Source: Trematomus loennbergii (lineage: Eukaryota > Chordata > Actinopteri > Perciformes > Nototheniidae). Taken from it: 64,000 bases of DNA. A program made the position numbers and the translations under genes. Below the pieces are notes generated by a model. The model did not search any database. It was not told the DNA's origin and worked only from the letters and a program-made list of their open reading frames with translations. Location of the stretch: positions 17,298,380 to 17,362,379 of the forward strand of contig JAAOOA010000027.1 of the NCBI GenBank assembly GCA_012861695.1, read 5' to 3'. Each line of letters begins with the position of its first letter. The stretch's first letter is position 1. Of the stretch, positions 23,416 through 35,116 are shown in pieces.

Positions 23416-26400
23416 CTGGATATAAATGGACGTAGGGTCCGTGACGTCACCCATAGGATTCTGCAGAGTTGCAGAGAAGCCCTTAGTAGGCGGAGTCGGC
23501 CACTAACGGCTCGACAGTGACGTCAGAGTCTAACTCCGCCTGCTCCAAATAAGGGCAAAGAGGCGGAGCCGAGGCGGGACCTGCTGCCTCCGAACTGGAA
23601 GTAACAGAGCTAGCTCAAGCTAAGAAGCTAAGCTAACATGCTCCCCATCTGCACACTGCCGTCACATTTCACGTTTCTAAGGTAAGCGGACATGAAACTA
23701 TTCAGCAAAACTATAAATAATAATCTAAGTTATTGAGTTTTAGCATAATACTTCAGAATCTTAAAATCCCTTAACGTTTGTATGCAATGTGCTAAATGCA
23801 ACACTGGAATCAAGCAAATTATTAATATGTTTGCATGACATTAGTTATTTATATTTTGCTATCACTTAATTATACGTTTAATACATTTAAGTCAAGCTAA
23901 GGTACATGTGATGGTAGCTAGTTAGTGCTCTTACCTGTGAGGCTTCCTCCAAACAGCATTATAAACAGACTGTACCATTAAAAACTATAAGTACCAGTTC
24001 TAGATCCTTGACTTTAGACAAACAATTCAAAAGACAAAATGTATTTAAAGACCAATCTTTATTTTAATGTGCCTCTTAACCTGAGATATTAGTTATACAG
24101 TAATAGTATTGACAATCTAAAAAAACTGAGCAAACTCAACAGTCAACTTATATTTCTTATTGTCTAAAGCATTTATTATTTTCATTTTTCCCTCTCATAT
24201 TCAATGTGGAGTGTGGACGGATTGAGACAGCGTGGTGTCCAGAGAGCTGCAGAGACTTCAGGGAGAAACCTCCGTGTGATGGACGTCCTGTCTGTTGGTT
24301 TGGCCGGAGAGGACTGAGGGTCTTTCCTCAGCGAGGAGGACCAGGCCTGATGGAGGAGCCCATGCGGCATAGCTGATACCAACTGCACAGGCCTAGTCTG
24401 TCACTTTATTTGACTAAATGTGTTTACTTATACATTGAATAGGTTTACACCTTCTGTCCATATGTGCTTTTTATTTAAAACATGTTTGATTAACTTTTGG
24501 TTCACATTTCAATAAATTGAATTTGTATTTGCACTCCTTTTGTCCATTATTCTTACTGAAAATGTTAGATTACACATTCACATCTGACTGAAGATTGGCC
24601 CATTTATTTGTGACGTTTTAAACTCTGCGGTACAAGGCACAAGTGTTGTGAAGCTCATAAAGTGAGGCAAATAGAAATAATCAGCTGATGGAGTGTAGAT
24701 GTGGAAATAGGTGCATTCGATCAGCTGACTTTGTTTTTGTGGAGGAAACTTCTGTGTAGTAATGCATGGAGTCACCAACTCAGGAAGGAGACACGGTGAG
24801 AGTTGGAGCTTTGATGTCAAACACTGATGGGTTTATTCAGAGTATTCGGCCGGAGGATTCACATCACAAATCAAAGAGTCAGAGGTTCTGACCACACGGT
24901 AGAGTTGCCACGTCAATTCTGAAGAACCTCTCTCTATGCTAGACCTTTTAACTGGTTCACAGAGAGAAATCAACATCTCTGAAGGAGTAGACTAAACACT
25001 GAATCATCTGCGTCCGACGCTCATGGCCTCAAGGATTTCACATCCTAGAGCCCACAAACACCGATAAAGAAGTGCCTCAGTGTTCTCACAACAATTACCC
25101 TACGTGCCAGTCAAGTTGACCGGTCTCACACTGGTGACAACAACACATATGGCACCAAGGCCTTTCCTTAAAGGAGATAACACATGTCAGAGTAAAAGGT
25201 TAGATATCTAGAAGAATTATTCCTTAACAGTTTTCACAATAAAAGTAGTTTCTTAGTGAATGTCCTGTACTGGTCTTAAAATCTCATAACATCAGCTTTT
25301 AATTTTCCTCTTGGATGTTCTTCTTGACCCTCAGAGAAGGAGAAAATGTTGAGTCGTGTCTTTCAGGCATGTCCTTTCCTAACAAAAATTACAGGAAACA
25401 TAAAACATATTATTAAGTGTGTTATTTATGAAAGAGGTGTGTTTGTGTGTTTAGGGGCTGTAGATATATATATTTTGTAATGTTGTTTTTTTTTATTTCA
25501 ACAGTGAGCTACAAAGACAATCAGATTATGAATGAACAGTATGAAATTCATCAACATTGAAATATATTTTATTATCAAAATAATATTTAACTGTTATCAA
25601 AACTAGTGCAACTGTAAAGCTTGCTCTGTTGTCTCACTGAAAAATAACTTTTACCACGTTTTTACAGACAATATTGAGAGATAAATAGCAGTTCTCACTA
25701 TGTGTTAAATAGCTTTGCCTTCAATACATTAAATTAGAAAGCTGACAGTCATATTGCTTGTTAACATCTAAATGTAACCCTTTGCATGGAAAAAACCCTC
25801 AACTTCACTGATGTGTAGGTGATCTAGTATTTAGTATTGTTTAATGGAATGTATATCAGTGTATTAAAGTCAATACTTCATTTATTTAAACCAATATCTT
25901 TCTTGATTCTTTGTACAGTATGAAAAAAGAGTATTTGTACCTGTGCTGAAGTTCACTGCTGTGAGGAGTCCAGTTCTGTCTCTCACTCTCTGGTCCAGCC
26001 TGTCTGCATCACCTGGCACTTTAAACAAACAGATATATATGTAAAGAACCATGTGTACAAACAATATAACTTATTATCTTCTGTTGAACATGTTGGATTG
26101 TGTATTGTCCGAGTCAGGGTCCTTTTTATTTTACTGTAACTTTGGAAGTTGTGTTACCAATGCTTACTTTATTTGATACCAATTTGGTAATGCAATTAAT
26201 AAAAACAACAAGGTTTGGGTTCGTTCTTCAGATGACTGTGACGTTAACGTGTAAGCTCAATAATGAACTCCAGCTCAACCAACCATATTGTAATATCTAA
26301 GTAATCATCTTGAAATATGACATTAATAATTGTAATATACACACATCTTATTGTGAGGTTGATTTCACATACACTACTTCGACGTTAGCTTGTCTACATA

Positions 26401-27067
26401 CTTGAGCATAGCCAATTTAAATTAACCTTAGCGATGCATACAGTTCCTACATAATAAAATATCTCTCTAAGTTACAAGGATGACCTTATTTTATCAACCT
26501 CAAACAGAAGCCTTTTGTTCTACAGTATTATCCCACTTAACGCTTAACACTTGTCTATTTCGTTTTAACCTTTATATATAGTCTATGGTTTTAACTTGGA
26601 GGCTACGATTAGCATCGTTAGCACCGATGTAGCTACCACACGCTTACACGCTAACACATTCATTACGTAGCTGATTAAAATCATAAACACATAAATAAAG
26701 TACTCGAATTTCACTTACCGCAAAACGGCATTCATGCACCGTCTGTTTTAACCGCAGAGCGAGTCACAATAGTCCGATATATAAGCATGAAGAACAAACA
26801 AACACGGCCGGGGTCAAGTTGTGTTCCCTGGATGAACTGAGCAGGCAGAGTCCCTGTAGCTTCACGGACGGAGCAGCTAGCAGAGAGACAAGAAGCTAAC
26901 AGCAGCAGTCACTTGACAGAGCTGTCACTCAATGTGACCACGCCCTAATTTATGCAAAAACTTTAAGACCTAATATAAATAAAAGGGTCGTTAGAAAACA
27001 ATTCACTCACAGATTCATAATCATGAAGGTGGAATCTAACTATATCTATAATAATATTTATTGGATC

Positions 27068-27670
27068 TGTTAGAAATTAAAATCAATGTTTTATGGCATG
27101 ATTTAGTCTAAAACATACCGTCAGTTTAAAAGCAGTCTTATGAAGAACTCATTAATTTTAGTATTGTGTTCACACCTTAAAAGGTGTGAAAGGAGGGATT
27201 GTTAGAAATTAAAATCAATGTTAAACAGCATAATTCAGTCTAAAACATATCGTCAGTTTAAAGCTGTTTTATTGTGGAAAAACCCGGAAGTTCTCAGGAA
27301 ATCAATGCCAAGCTTTTATTCTGAAAATCCTTTATCCGGTTAGCATGTGACTAATGTTACGTTTTACCAATGTCGAAATCATCTGGTCTCTCGCGATATC
27401 GAACACACAGATGAGAAGGGCGGTCCCACTATCTGCACAGCGGGAGACAACGAGACGTGAATAAAAAGGGATGAAAGAGGACTGCTCGCTCTCTTTCCTT
27501 CGCTGCAGCCCACCCTGAAGACATCACCGGCTTTGTCTCTCCATTACCCTTTGTTTGTTTCACTACCACGCTGCTTAAATAAAAGTAACCAATTTGAACC
27601 CTTTCAGAGACTCATTTGTCTCTTAATCTTTAAACTTCTTCCTGGACGTGAGAAAATCAGCACACATCAA
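27068..27670 (+). repeat. Probable LTR (solo or 3' end) of an endogenous retroelement
   Basis: A 72-bp block starting TGTTAGAAATTAAAATCAATG occurs at 27068 and again at 27200. The second copy is preceded by a purine run (GAAAGGAGGGA), as a polypurine tract precedes a 3' LTR. Downstream are a TATA-like ATAAAAAGGG (about 27463) and AATAAA (about 27579), followed by a U5-like stretch to about 27670. No gag, pol or env frame is present. Limits and class are uncertain, and no target duplication was found. Confidence 0.35.
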
Positions 27671-28142
27671 CAGATCCATAGGTAGAAACATGTTTTTTTA
27701 GGCTGTAAAATTGGGCATTTTAACATGGGGGTCTATGGAAATTGCTCCTTTCTGCAGTCAGCGCCTATCGGCCAATATATGAACTGCAGTTTGTGGCACT
27801 TCCGTATTGGCGTCCCGGCTCTTCCCCAGAGTTTGGCTGCGTTTCACTTCTCTTATTTTTCATTTCCTCGCTCCTCGGTCTCGGTCTCACCGGAAGTTGA
27901 TTTGTCTGCGCCATCTTGAGTAGCGTCCCAATGGCCTTATTTTTGAGAAGGGTCTAGCTGCGGCCGCGGCCAGTACACGACACTACACGACACGCCCCCT
28001 ACACGACACGCCCACCTGACACGACACTACGGTGGCTGAGAGACATTACCGTACATGGCAGATTAAAAGCGAATTGACGACACTGACGCTGACGCAAGGA
28101 TATTTAAGGAGACATGAGGTTTACAGAGAACAGACAAACAAT

Positions 28143-30282
28143 ATGGCGCACCGAGTACAGGTAATTAACGTATTGTGGTTTTAGATATAATTACATACTA
28201 TTTAGGTTCTCGTTTGTTTGTCGATGTGGCTGTTTAGCGCAGTGTAATTGTGTTTATTTTGCTAATTTGTATTTTAAATATTAAATGTAAAGGAATGGAA
28301 TACATATATATATATATATATATATCTTAGCTCTTAGCTTGATATGCTCGACGTTCAGTTAGCATGTCAAGCTAAGAGCTAAGATATATGTATATATTTT
28401 AGCTTGACAGATGGAACAATGCATGTACATTTTTACAAGAATCTGATTTTGTGTAAGTTTTAAATATTCATTGAAGGTGTCTTTCACATTTGAATGTTTT
28501 AAAAAAAAAACATGTATTAGCTGCTATACTGACATGCACATATGTATAATTATATTATTATTTTAAGTGTGGTTTAAAGTTAAATGATATATAGTTATTG
28601 GGTAGAGCCAAGTAACCCAGGTGGATGCAATCAGGCCTCTGTTTTTAGATGGGGTTTGTGGCCATGCTGTAGGCCTGACATTTAAACCATAGACTGTATA
28701 TATAAAGATTTAAACTAGCTGAAGGGCTTTCTGTTCGAACCACAGTGACATCTAGAGGTTGTTTTGTGCATAACATGTCAACCAAAAGGGTAGAGCTGGC
28801 TGAATCAGATGGAGTTAAACTTTTTTTTTTTTCAACAAGATATCAAGACACAAAATGTGCTCTACCAAATGGTGGCGCTGGCAGTTAAAGGGTTACCTTC
28901 TGAAAGTGAGGAAGTATGACCAGCTTTGTCCCATAGGATTATACAGGCCAGTCCATTGCTGCTTGTTTAAGGAGTTAACTATTTCCAATGTTAAAGTCAC
29001 TGAAATTGTATTCTATTTTATTCACCTATAGACAAACAACACAACACTCCGTGATGGCGCACGCCCAGAGCTCAACAAATTGGACTCGGACACCTTCCAG
29101 TGTCCATTTTGTGAAAGGACCGGGTCATACCCTGGTCTGATGGCTCATTTGCAGAGCCACCAGAGGGCACTTGTGAAATATGGAGGTAAGTACATCTATA
29201 ATTCTATATGATCATTGTATACTTAATCACATTACATTACATGTTACTTGTTAGATGTGTTTAATGCCTCACACATTATGGATACATGTGTTATTTCTGT
29301 GCCCCAGGACATCCTTGGTGTAAATTAATTTTGAATTATAAATTGAACATTAAAAATTAGATTTATATTCAGGTTATGAAGTGTTAATAATGCTGGAAAA
29401 GTATCCTTATTTGGGGTAGGCACAATATGAGCATAATCACACATTCAATCTGCAAAAATTCAGTTTATAGGCAAAAATATTATTGTTGGTGACATGATTA
29501 TTTATTGCTCTCGCACAAACACCTTGTTTCAAATTGCTTATTTACAAGAAATTCATGTTGGTTTGTTTCTAGAATCCTCTAAACTACTTTCTGTCTCTTT
29601 TTTAGGTTATAATGTTTATAAATGCCATCTCAAATGTGTGGCCAGCAGCCATTATCACTGTGGCTTTTGCCCAAGAATCATTGGGAGAAAGGAGATGTTT
29701 ATTAGTCACTTTAAAAACTGCTGCACTGAACATCCAACTACGTTGGCGGCGGCCCCAGCAACCACAACGACTCCTCCAGTGATGGCCCCGACGGCCGCTC
29801 CAGTGATGGCTCCGACGGCCGCTCCAGTGATGGCTCCGACGACCGCTCCAGTGATGGCCCAGACGGCCGCTCCAGTGATGGCTCTGACGACCGCTCCAGT
29901 GATGGCCCAGACGGCCGCTCTAGTGATGGCTCCGGCTGCTGCAGCAACATAGCACAATATTTCCACAGCCCCCAACATTTTGATGTCAAAGCGCAAAACC
30001 ACAACATGTTGTTTTTGTAGCCTACAACTAAAAAGGAAAAACCTACAAATGCACATACAAAGGCACCACTCATCCAAAACATCGGACATCACAGCAAATC
30101 GCCACCTAAAATCACAGTGCATATATGACTTCTTTATACCATCTTGTCTTATCAGTGAGATGGAACTTTGTTCTCATTACCTCACCAAGAACATGAGTGA
30201 GGAAGCGCACCAAAGGCTGAAGGACTCCAGTGAAAGATTCCGAAGAGCTTTGGATTCTGAGGAGTTTTTAAATAGGCTTTAA
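28143..30282 (+). CDS. Spliced C2H2 zinc-finger protein with PVMAPTAA repeats, inside the 4.2-kb element
   Basis: Proposed exon 1 is 28143-28160 (MAHRVQ, donor GTAATTAAC). Exon 2 is about 29030-29186 and contains a C2H2 finger (FQCPFCERTGSYPGLMAHLQ). Exon 3 is from about 29606 and carries a Cys/His-rich second finger (CGFCPRIIGRKEMFISHF). It continues into a 24-bp tandem repeat coding about seven PVMAPTAA units. A TAG at 29950-29952 ends the frame. The same frame resumes at once and encodes a third finger (CCFCSLQLKRKNLQMHIQ) and an acidic C-terminus ending at 30282. Either the TAG is a new nonsense change or the third finger belongs to a separate product. AATAAA follows at about 30430. The family is not recognised; a DNA-binding accessory protein of the element is an inference. 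Confidence 0.5.
28320..28389. repeat. Long hairpin in the 4.2-kb element
   Basis: Arms 28320-28342 and 28367-28389 are perfect 23-bp inverted copies (TCTTAGCTCTTAGCTTGA core) that extend by five more pairs after one mismatch. The loop is 12 nt. Confidence 0.85.
29777..29940 (+). repeat. 24-bp coding minisatellite
   Basis: About seven units of GCTCCAGTGATGGC plus CCGACGGCC, each coding the 8-residue repeat APVMAPTA or close variants. The length is in frame, and the reverse strand is also open. Confidence 0.85.
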
Positions 30283-30529
30283 CCTCCTGCAGGTCAATCC
30301 TGGCTGCTTACATTTTTATTTAAAATCATGTTGATTTTACTGTTGGGATCAATTTAAAAGGTTATTTTTTTTTTTTAAGCAGACCAGCTTGAATAGTGCC
30401 CCTCTGATTTTCCACATGATGTTCTGTTCAATAAATGTTCATTGAGGAAAACGGTATCAGTGTCTTATTGTATATTCATCACAGTGAATGCAGTGAATGC
30501 TGAACTTGCCGGACCATATACTGTAGTTG

Positions 30530-30895
30530 AAAGTACACAATGAAACACTGGCTTGCTTGTATCAATACAATTCCCACATGCCCTACCCCGGAACCTGCGG
30601 TCTTCAGACTCTGGCCCCCCGCACCAACCTGCGATCCTTCGGGGACAGAGCCTTCAGTATGGCAGCCCCCACTCTCTGGAACGCTCTCCCTGCGGAGATC
30701 TGCAACATCCCCACGCTTGACGCCTTCAAAAGGGCCCTCAAGTCTGCCAAGGTCTTTGGCCCCAAATCTATTTGTTTTGTCTGTCTAACTGTTCGTCTGA
30801 CTGCCTTTTGTTATGTTTGTTTCTACTCCTGTTCTTTTTAAGCGACCTTGGGTCTCATGAAAGGCGCTATATAAATCCAAGTTATTATTAATACA
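30530..30895 (+). mobile_element. 5'-truncated L2-like LINE, 3' end
   Basis: The frame to 30841 contains the C-terminal signature of teleost L2-type reverse transcriptase ORFs: LRSFGDRAFSMAAPTLWNAL, then AEICNIPTLDAFKRALKSA. The 3' tail GAAAGGCGCTATATAAATCC with TTATTATTA is typical. Confidence 0.8.
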
Positions 30896-32038
30896 TCATT
30901 GGAACGGTAAGAATCTCAGCTACAACACTGACTAAAGCCTTCCCATCTCCAGTATGCCTACATGACAAGCATTTTTATAATATACAGTAAACATATCTTT
31001 GACTTATTGCAAAATTATAAAATGAAATTCACCCCTGCTGTCATTCTGGCTTTGACTGTTCAAATGAGATGTCAACCATCAAAATGGGATAAGGGGTTCC
31101 AGAAATATCACTGTGCAAAACACACCGGCCAATTTTGACCGATAATAGTATGGGAAGGGGGGTATGACCGAACGCAAGAGAAGAGACAATCATCAAGCCA
31201 GATACCAAGGTATTTACAACAGGCAACCACTTCAATTACTTTTCCTTTATGTTATTGTTATTTGGTTTTTATTAGTGCTTTTGTCGTTTTGAAGGAAATT
31301 AAAATACTGTATTGAGTTGGTTTCTTCTGTTTTGGAAGCCTTGTTATCTTTTTGGTCTTGTTAGAAATACCCCATGGTAAAACTGTGTTAGCAGCAGTTA
31401 AAGAAGCTTAGTTTGCTGTCTTAGACTGCCAGATGTATTAAGATGGTTTGTTCACAATTTACACATAAAACCTAAATGTTCATCTGTTTATTGTTCTTCT
31501 TCATATTCAAAGCATGTTGATTGTCTATTGGCTATATCTTGACATTATGTTAATTTGATCATACTTGCCATACATTTATTTTAATTGATGCGATTCCTTC
31601 AAAGGTTTTGTAATAGACCCCTAGTACTTTTAATTTATAAAGTAATAATAATACATGTGAATGATTGAGCTCATTAGTGGCCTGACTGGCCCTCCTAATT
31701 TGTTCCTTAATGACCCCATGATGTGATTATGTATATCTTAAAACCTTTAACAACTATATTTAGATGTTCACAAATATCTACATTTATGTATAAAATACAT
31801 GTGTAGCAGTTAGACAAACATAATCAATAGATTATCTCATTAATACCTATTTTATATATTAAAAAAAGTTTACTAAACCACCGTTTGTTGACAAAATGAT
31901 TTGGGTTGAAAGTTATACTGTTGTGTCTCAAACGGATAGACTAGGTTATTAATTTATTTGCCTAATAGTTGCTTAAAATGCTACAATAACATTTGCAATT
32001 CGTTTTTAATCTGCCATGTACGATCTCAATAATAATAA
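30896..32038. other. AT-rich interior of the 4.2-kb element, nothing recognised
   Basis: No coding region longer than about 65 codons and no repeat with readable ends. Confidence 0.4.
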
Positions 32039-32932
32039 GTGTCGTCAATTCGCTTTTAATCTGCCATGTACGGTAATATCTCTCAGCCACCGTAGTCTCG
32101 TGTCAGGTGGGCGTGTCGTGTAGTGGGGTCGTGTCGTGTAGTGTCGTGTACTGGCCGCGGCCGCAGCTAGACCTGGGCCCTTTCTCATGTCATCAAATGT
32201 CCCATCCTCGACTCCTCGACTCCTCGGTCCTCCGGTAGTGACCCGGAAATGAATTTTAGCGCGCCATGTTGAAGGACATCTCATTTCTCTAAATGCACAT
32301 CGAGGACCGAGCATCGAGCGTCGAGGAGGCTCTCTGGAGGAGCTATAACCGAGGATACACTGACGGGTCCTCCACAGTCCTCCACGGCTCCTTCGTGGAT
32401 GCATTTCCGGCAACAGTGATGTTTCAAAGAGTCGAGACGCACGGCCGGACTTATCTCAGCCAATGACAGCTCTGCATGCATCCCCTGGATATTATTTTAT
32501 TAACTGCTTTCATCGCGACGCGATGTTTACAGTGAGAACAGCTGTGAGGTCCGTGCAGAAAGCAGAGCAGTGTGTATAATATATATCATATCACATATAA
32601 CAGGCCTACTCTCTTTATTTGCTTTAGTTTAGTAGATATCTACAAATAAAGTCGATATTTTTCTAAAACCATTTAGTGCTTCACATAATAAAATACACAA
32701 CGGCTGTAGCCTGATGATATGCTTTAGGAGCTGTAGGTGCGTGTGTGTGGTGTAGGTGTGTGTGGTACAGTGTGTGCGTAGATGCAGCGGACAGACAGGT
32801 CTCAGTTGGTTTGGTGTCCTCTGCTTACTTGTAATACTTGTAAAATAAACTTTTGGCCCGTCATTTATTTCCCTCATTGTAGCGACCAGAGAGGGGGGGG
32901 ATATATCCAGTCTCTGATAGTGTTACGTTATT

Positions 32933-33633
32933 CAGGGTTCCCGCGGGGTCTTAAAAAGTCTTAAAAAGTCTTAAATTTGATAATCTGAATTTAAGGCCTT
33001 AAAAAGGTCTTAAATATGACCAAAAAATAAGAAAGGTCTTAAATATGATTTAGAAGGTCTTAAAAATGATGGGATTTGAAAGGTACTTCTGTGTTGCGAT
33101 CGCGTCTAAAATGTGTTTTGGGGGACTTGTCCGGGCTGCAAGTAACGGTAAGAGCCTTTCAGTTCCCCCAACAATTTGTATGAAATAAATCAACATGGAA
33201 CCAGTAATCACTAACTTTGTTTCCCCGGCCCCTTAACGGAGAACACCCAGCTAGTAACCTAGCAAGCAAGCTTCAGCTAGCGGCAGTCAGAAACTCATGT
33301 ATCTTCAAATCTACTTACAAATAAATATGGGGAAGTGTAAATTCAACCGTATTTGGTTGGAAAACATCGAATTTAGTGCTTGGTTGAAACCAGTGGAGGG
33401 GAACGTGTTTGAAGCCCGCTGCACCTTTTGCAAAAGAAATTAGCGTTTGTTTGGCTAATGTAGCGTTAGCTAGTGCAGCGTTAGCTAGTGCAGAAGCTCC
33501 CGCAAATTTATTTCATAGCAATTTTCCTTCATACTTTCTTGCCGTGAAATAGGTCTTAAATTCTATTCGAAGTGGTCTTAAAAAGGTCTTAAAAAGTCTT
33601 AAATTTGAGTAGGCGAAACCTGCAGGAACCCTG
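32933..33633. mobile_element. CAGGGTTCC-ended DNA transposon with GTTATT target repeat
   Basis: The ends CAGGGTTCCCGCGGG and CCTGCAGGAACCCTG are imperfect inverted copies, flanked by GTTATT (32927-32932 and 33634-33639). The subterminal zones consist of repeated GTCTTAAAAAG or GTCTTAAATTTGA words. A 38-residue frame with a zinc-finger-like Cys pair survives inside. Superfamily assignment is uncertain: the CAGGG start suggests hAT, but the direct repeat is 6 bp rather than 8. Confidence 0.65.
33327..33443 (+). pseudogene. N-terminal stub of a transposon-encoded zinc-finger protein
   Basis: A 38-codon frame reads MGKCKFNRIWLENIEF, then a Cys pair in RCTFCKRN before TAG. The opening GKCKFN..WL, then FxxWLKPVEG and a CxxC, is familiar from N-termini of teleost hAT-like transposase proteins (a BED-like finger). 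The rest of the protein is absent. It is read here as a remnant in a non-autonomous copy. Confidence 0.45.
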
Positions 33634-33990
33634 GTTATTACAGTATGAGAGTGCTCTGTTTGATTCTGAAATTGTATATATTTATATAAATATATACATA
33701 TATGTGTGTGTGTCTGTGTGTGTGTGTCTGTGTGTATGTCCGCATCTGTAGCCTGTTATTGTCTCATTATACCGCACTGTGAATGAATTAAAAGTAAATA
33801 TATAAGTCGTCATGAACACATCTGTCCATCAGACAGAGGGCTGCTGTGCCTCCTGTCATCATTAATGGACGTCTCTTTAAAATGACCGCTCAGAGGAGAG
33901 GAGTTCTCATTTCTCTAACCGCCTGCTGCTTCCCCTCCTCTCTCCTCGGTTCCCCTCCTCGGCTCCTCCGCTCGCATCTCCTGTGGGCGG

Positions 33991-34738
33991 TGTCAGTACC
34001 ATATGTGTTCGCCCTACCATATGTGTTCGGGGTCCGTCGCTTACCAATGACGTCACCCATTGTGATTGGCTGTACGGTAATCGTAGTAATCAGCAGCGAA
34101 CCGCTTCAACACGTGTATTTCGGTGTATTCACGGCATTCATTTTGTTATTCTACAGTATTGTTGTTTTATAGTTATTTGTTAATGTAACCCAATTTGTGT
34201 TCTTTGAAATTGAAAAGGATATCGCATTGTGTTTGTTACTTTTCGTTGCAGTTGTATATGTCTTAGGTGTAATATGGACATGCTTTTATTTTGAAGGAGA
34301 GTTAGCGCAGTTGACAGGAAGTTGTTGTTGCTTTGGAAACAACGTGACAGAGATTAACGGAGAAAAGTAATATCTTCATATAAAGACGGAGAAAGTAAAC
34401 GATAACGTTTATGGTTAAGTGTTAGCACCCCCGAAGAGGCACAAGCTCTTACGTTGATATTGGAGATTTCAATAAATTCAATTTGGAAAAAAAAACGGGG
34501 AAAAAGTAATATCTTCTACATATAATAACGGACAAAGTAAAGAATGAAGTGTATGTTTAAATGTTAGCACCCCCCGAAGAGGCTCAAGCTCTTACGTTGA
34601 GTCTGGAGTTTCAATACATTCGGAATTTGACCGTGTAAAATGTCCTCTTGAGTTACCGTACAGCCAATGCGTGACGTCATTGGTAAGCGTAACGGACCCC
34701 GAACACATCTGGTAGGCCGAACACATATGGTACCTACA
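33991..34738. mobile_element. MITE with ~90-bp inverted ends TGTNR..., 4-bp target repeat GCGG (Ginger-like)
   Basis: The left end TGTCAGTACCATATGTGTTC and the right end, read inward as TGTAGGTACCATATGTGTTC, stay homologous for about 90 bp and include GCTTACCAATGACGTCAC. Flanks GCGG lie at 33987-33990 and 34739-34742; copy 1 gives the empty site GTGGGCGGGACTAAG. A TGTNR terminus with a 4-bp duplication is what is known for Ginger elements; no integrase is present here. The interior holds two tandem copies (about 34355-34490 and 34495-34625) of a 135-bp unit containing CCGAAGAGGC and CAAGCTCTTACGTTGA. Confidence 0.65.
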
Positions 34739-34846
34739 GCGGGACTAAGTCTCGAGGATAGGAGTCGAGGAGGGGAGTCGAGGAGGAACATTTGAAGACA
34801 TGAGAAAGGGCCACGGCAACGCCCACCACCAGCACAGACACACACA

Positions 34847-35116
34847 ATGGCAGATGCAAGTATCAGCGAGAGCAGCAGGGCATTTACAACTTGGAGATAT
34901 AACCACTATTTTCAATTTGTGGGGATAAAGGACGCAAAAAATATTACGGTCAAATGTAAACTGTGTGCAGGACAGAAAGCATTGTCCACATCGAATAACA
35001 GCAATGCCAATCTCCTGAAGCACCTAACTAATGTACATGGGGCTATAAAACTAGTCTTACTGTGCCACAGAACAACACAAAAACTTGTATTTTTATTGTT
35101 ATTATTTTTAAAGTAA
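34847..35116 (+). pseudogene. BED zinc finger of the hAT shell transposase, truncated
   Basis: MADASISESSRAFTTWRYNH starts the frame. A BED finger follows with CKLC and the His pair in LLKHLTNVHGA. The frame then runs into AT-rich 3' DNA and the right inverted end of the element at 35120-35241. The catalytic region is deleted, so the shell is an internally deleted hAT. Confidence 0.75.

Larger units (their letters stand above)
22786..27950. other. Patchwork of repeats inside the hAT shell
   Basis: Recognisable parts: a GC-rich repeat 22790-23030 related to 2830-3120; the teleost repeat starting ACCATAGACTGTA (about 23017, resuming at 23420 with TATAAATGGACGTAGGG and a CRE-like TGACGTCA at 23518-23525); an exon-like block ending TTTCTAAG/GTAAGCGG (about 23682); a poly(A)-signal block at 24511; and a second, reverse-oriented repeat end near 26820-27000 (CCACGCCCTAATTTATGC). 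Spliced non-coding transcripts are possible but not supported. No protein gene was found. Confidence 0.4.
27951..32173. mobile_element. 4.2-kb DNA element with ~130-bp inverted ends
   Basis: The left end (27951-28084) and right end (32039-32173) are inverted copies, starting GGTCTAGCTGCGGCCGCGGC. Each carries four TACACGACAC-type words and then GGTGGCTGAGAGA and GCGAATTGACGACACT. Inside are a small spliced zinc-finger gene (28143-30282), a long AT hairpin (28320-28389) and a LINE fragment (30530-30895). No DDE domain is visible. The right end directly abuts copy 2 of the GCCCTTTCTC element, so its target duplication cannot be read. Confidence 0.7.
32177..34811. mobile_element. Second copy of the GCCCTTTCTC...GAGAAAGGGC transposon, with two nested insertions
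   Basis: It matches 9222-10433 along its whole length in the same orientation. Two extra blocks interrupt it at 32933-33633 and 33991-34738, and copy 1 shows both empty sites. Copy 1 also has a longer TG microsatellite. No intact target duplication is found because the left side abuts the 4.2-kb element. Confidence 0.8.

Noticed and set aside
22786..24530. Possible small protein gene around 22754-23364 and 24182-24388
   Set aside because: The frames cross MITE ends and repeats and show no known domain; splice-like sites at 23682 fit at most a non-coding transcript.
29706..30122. Minus-strand frames opposite the zinc-finger exon
   Set aside because: They are shadows of the 24-bp repeat; the + strand has the fingers and splice sites.
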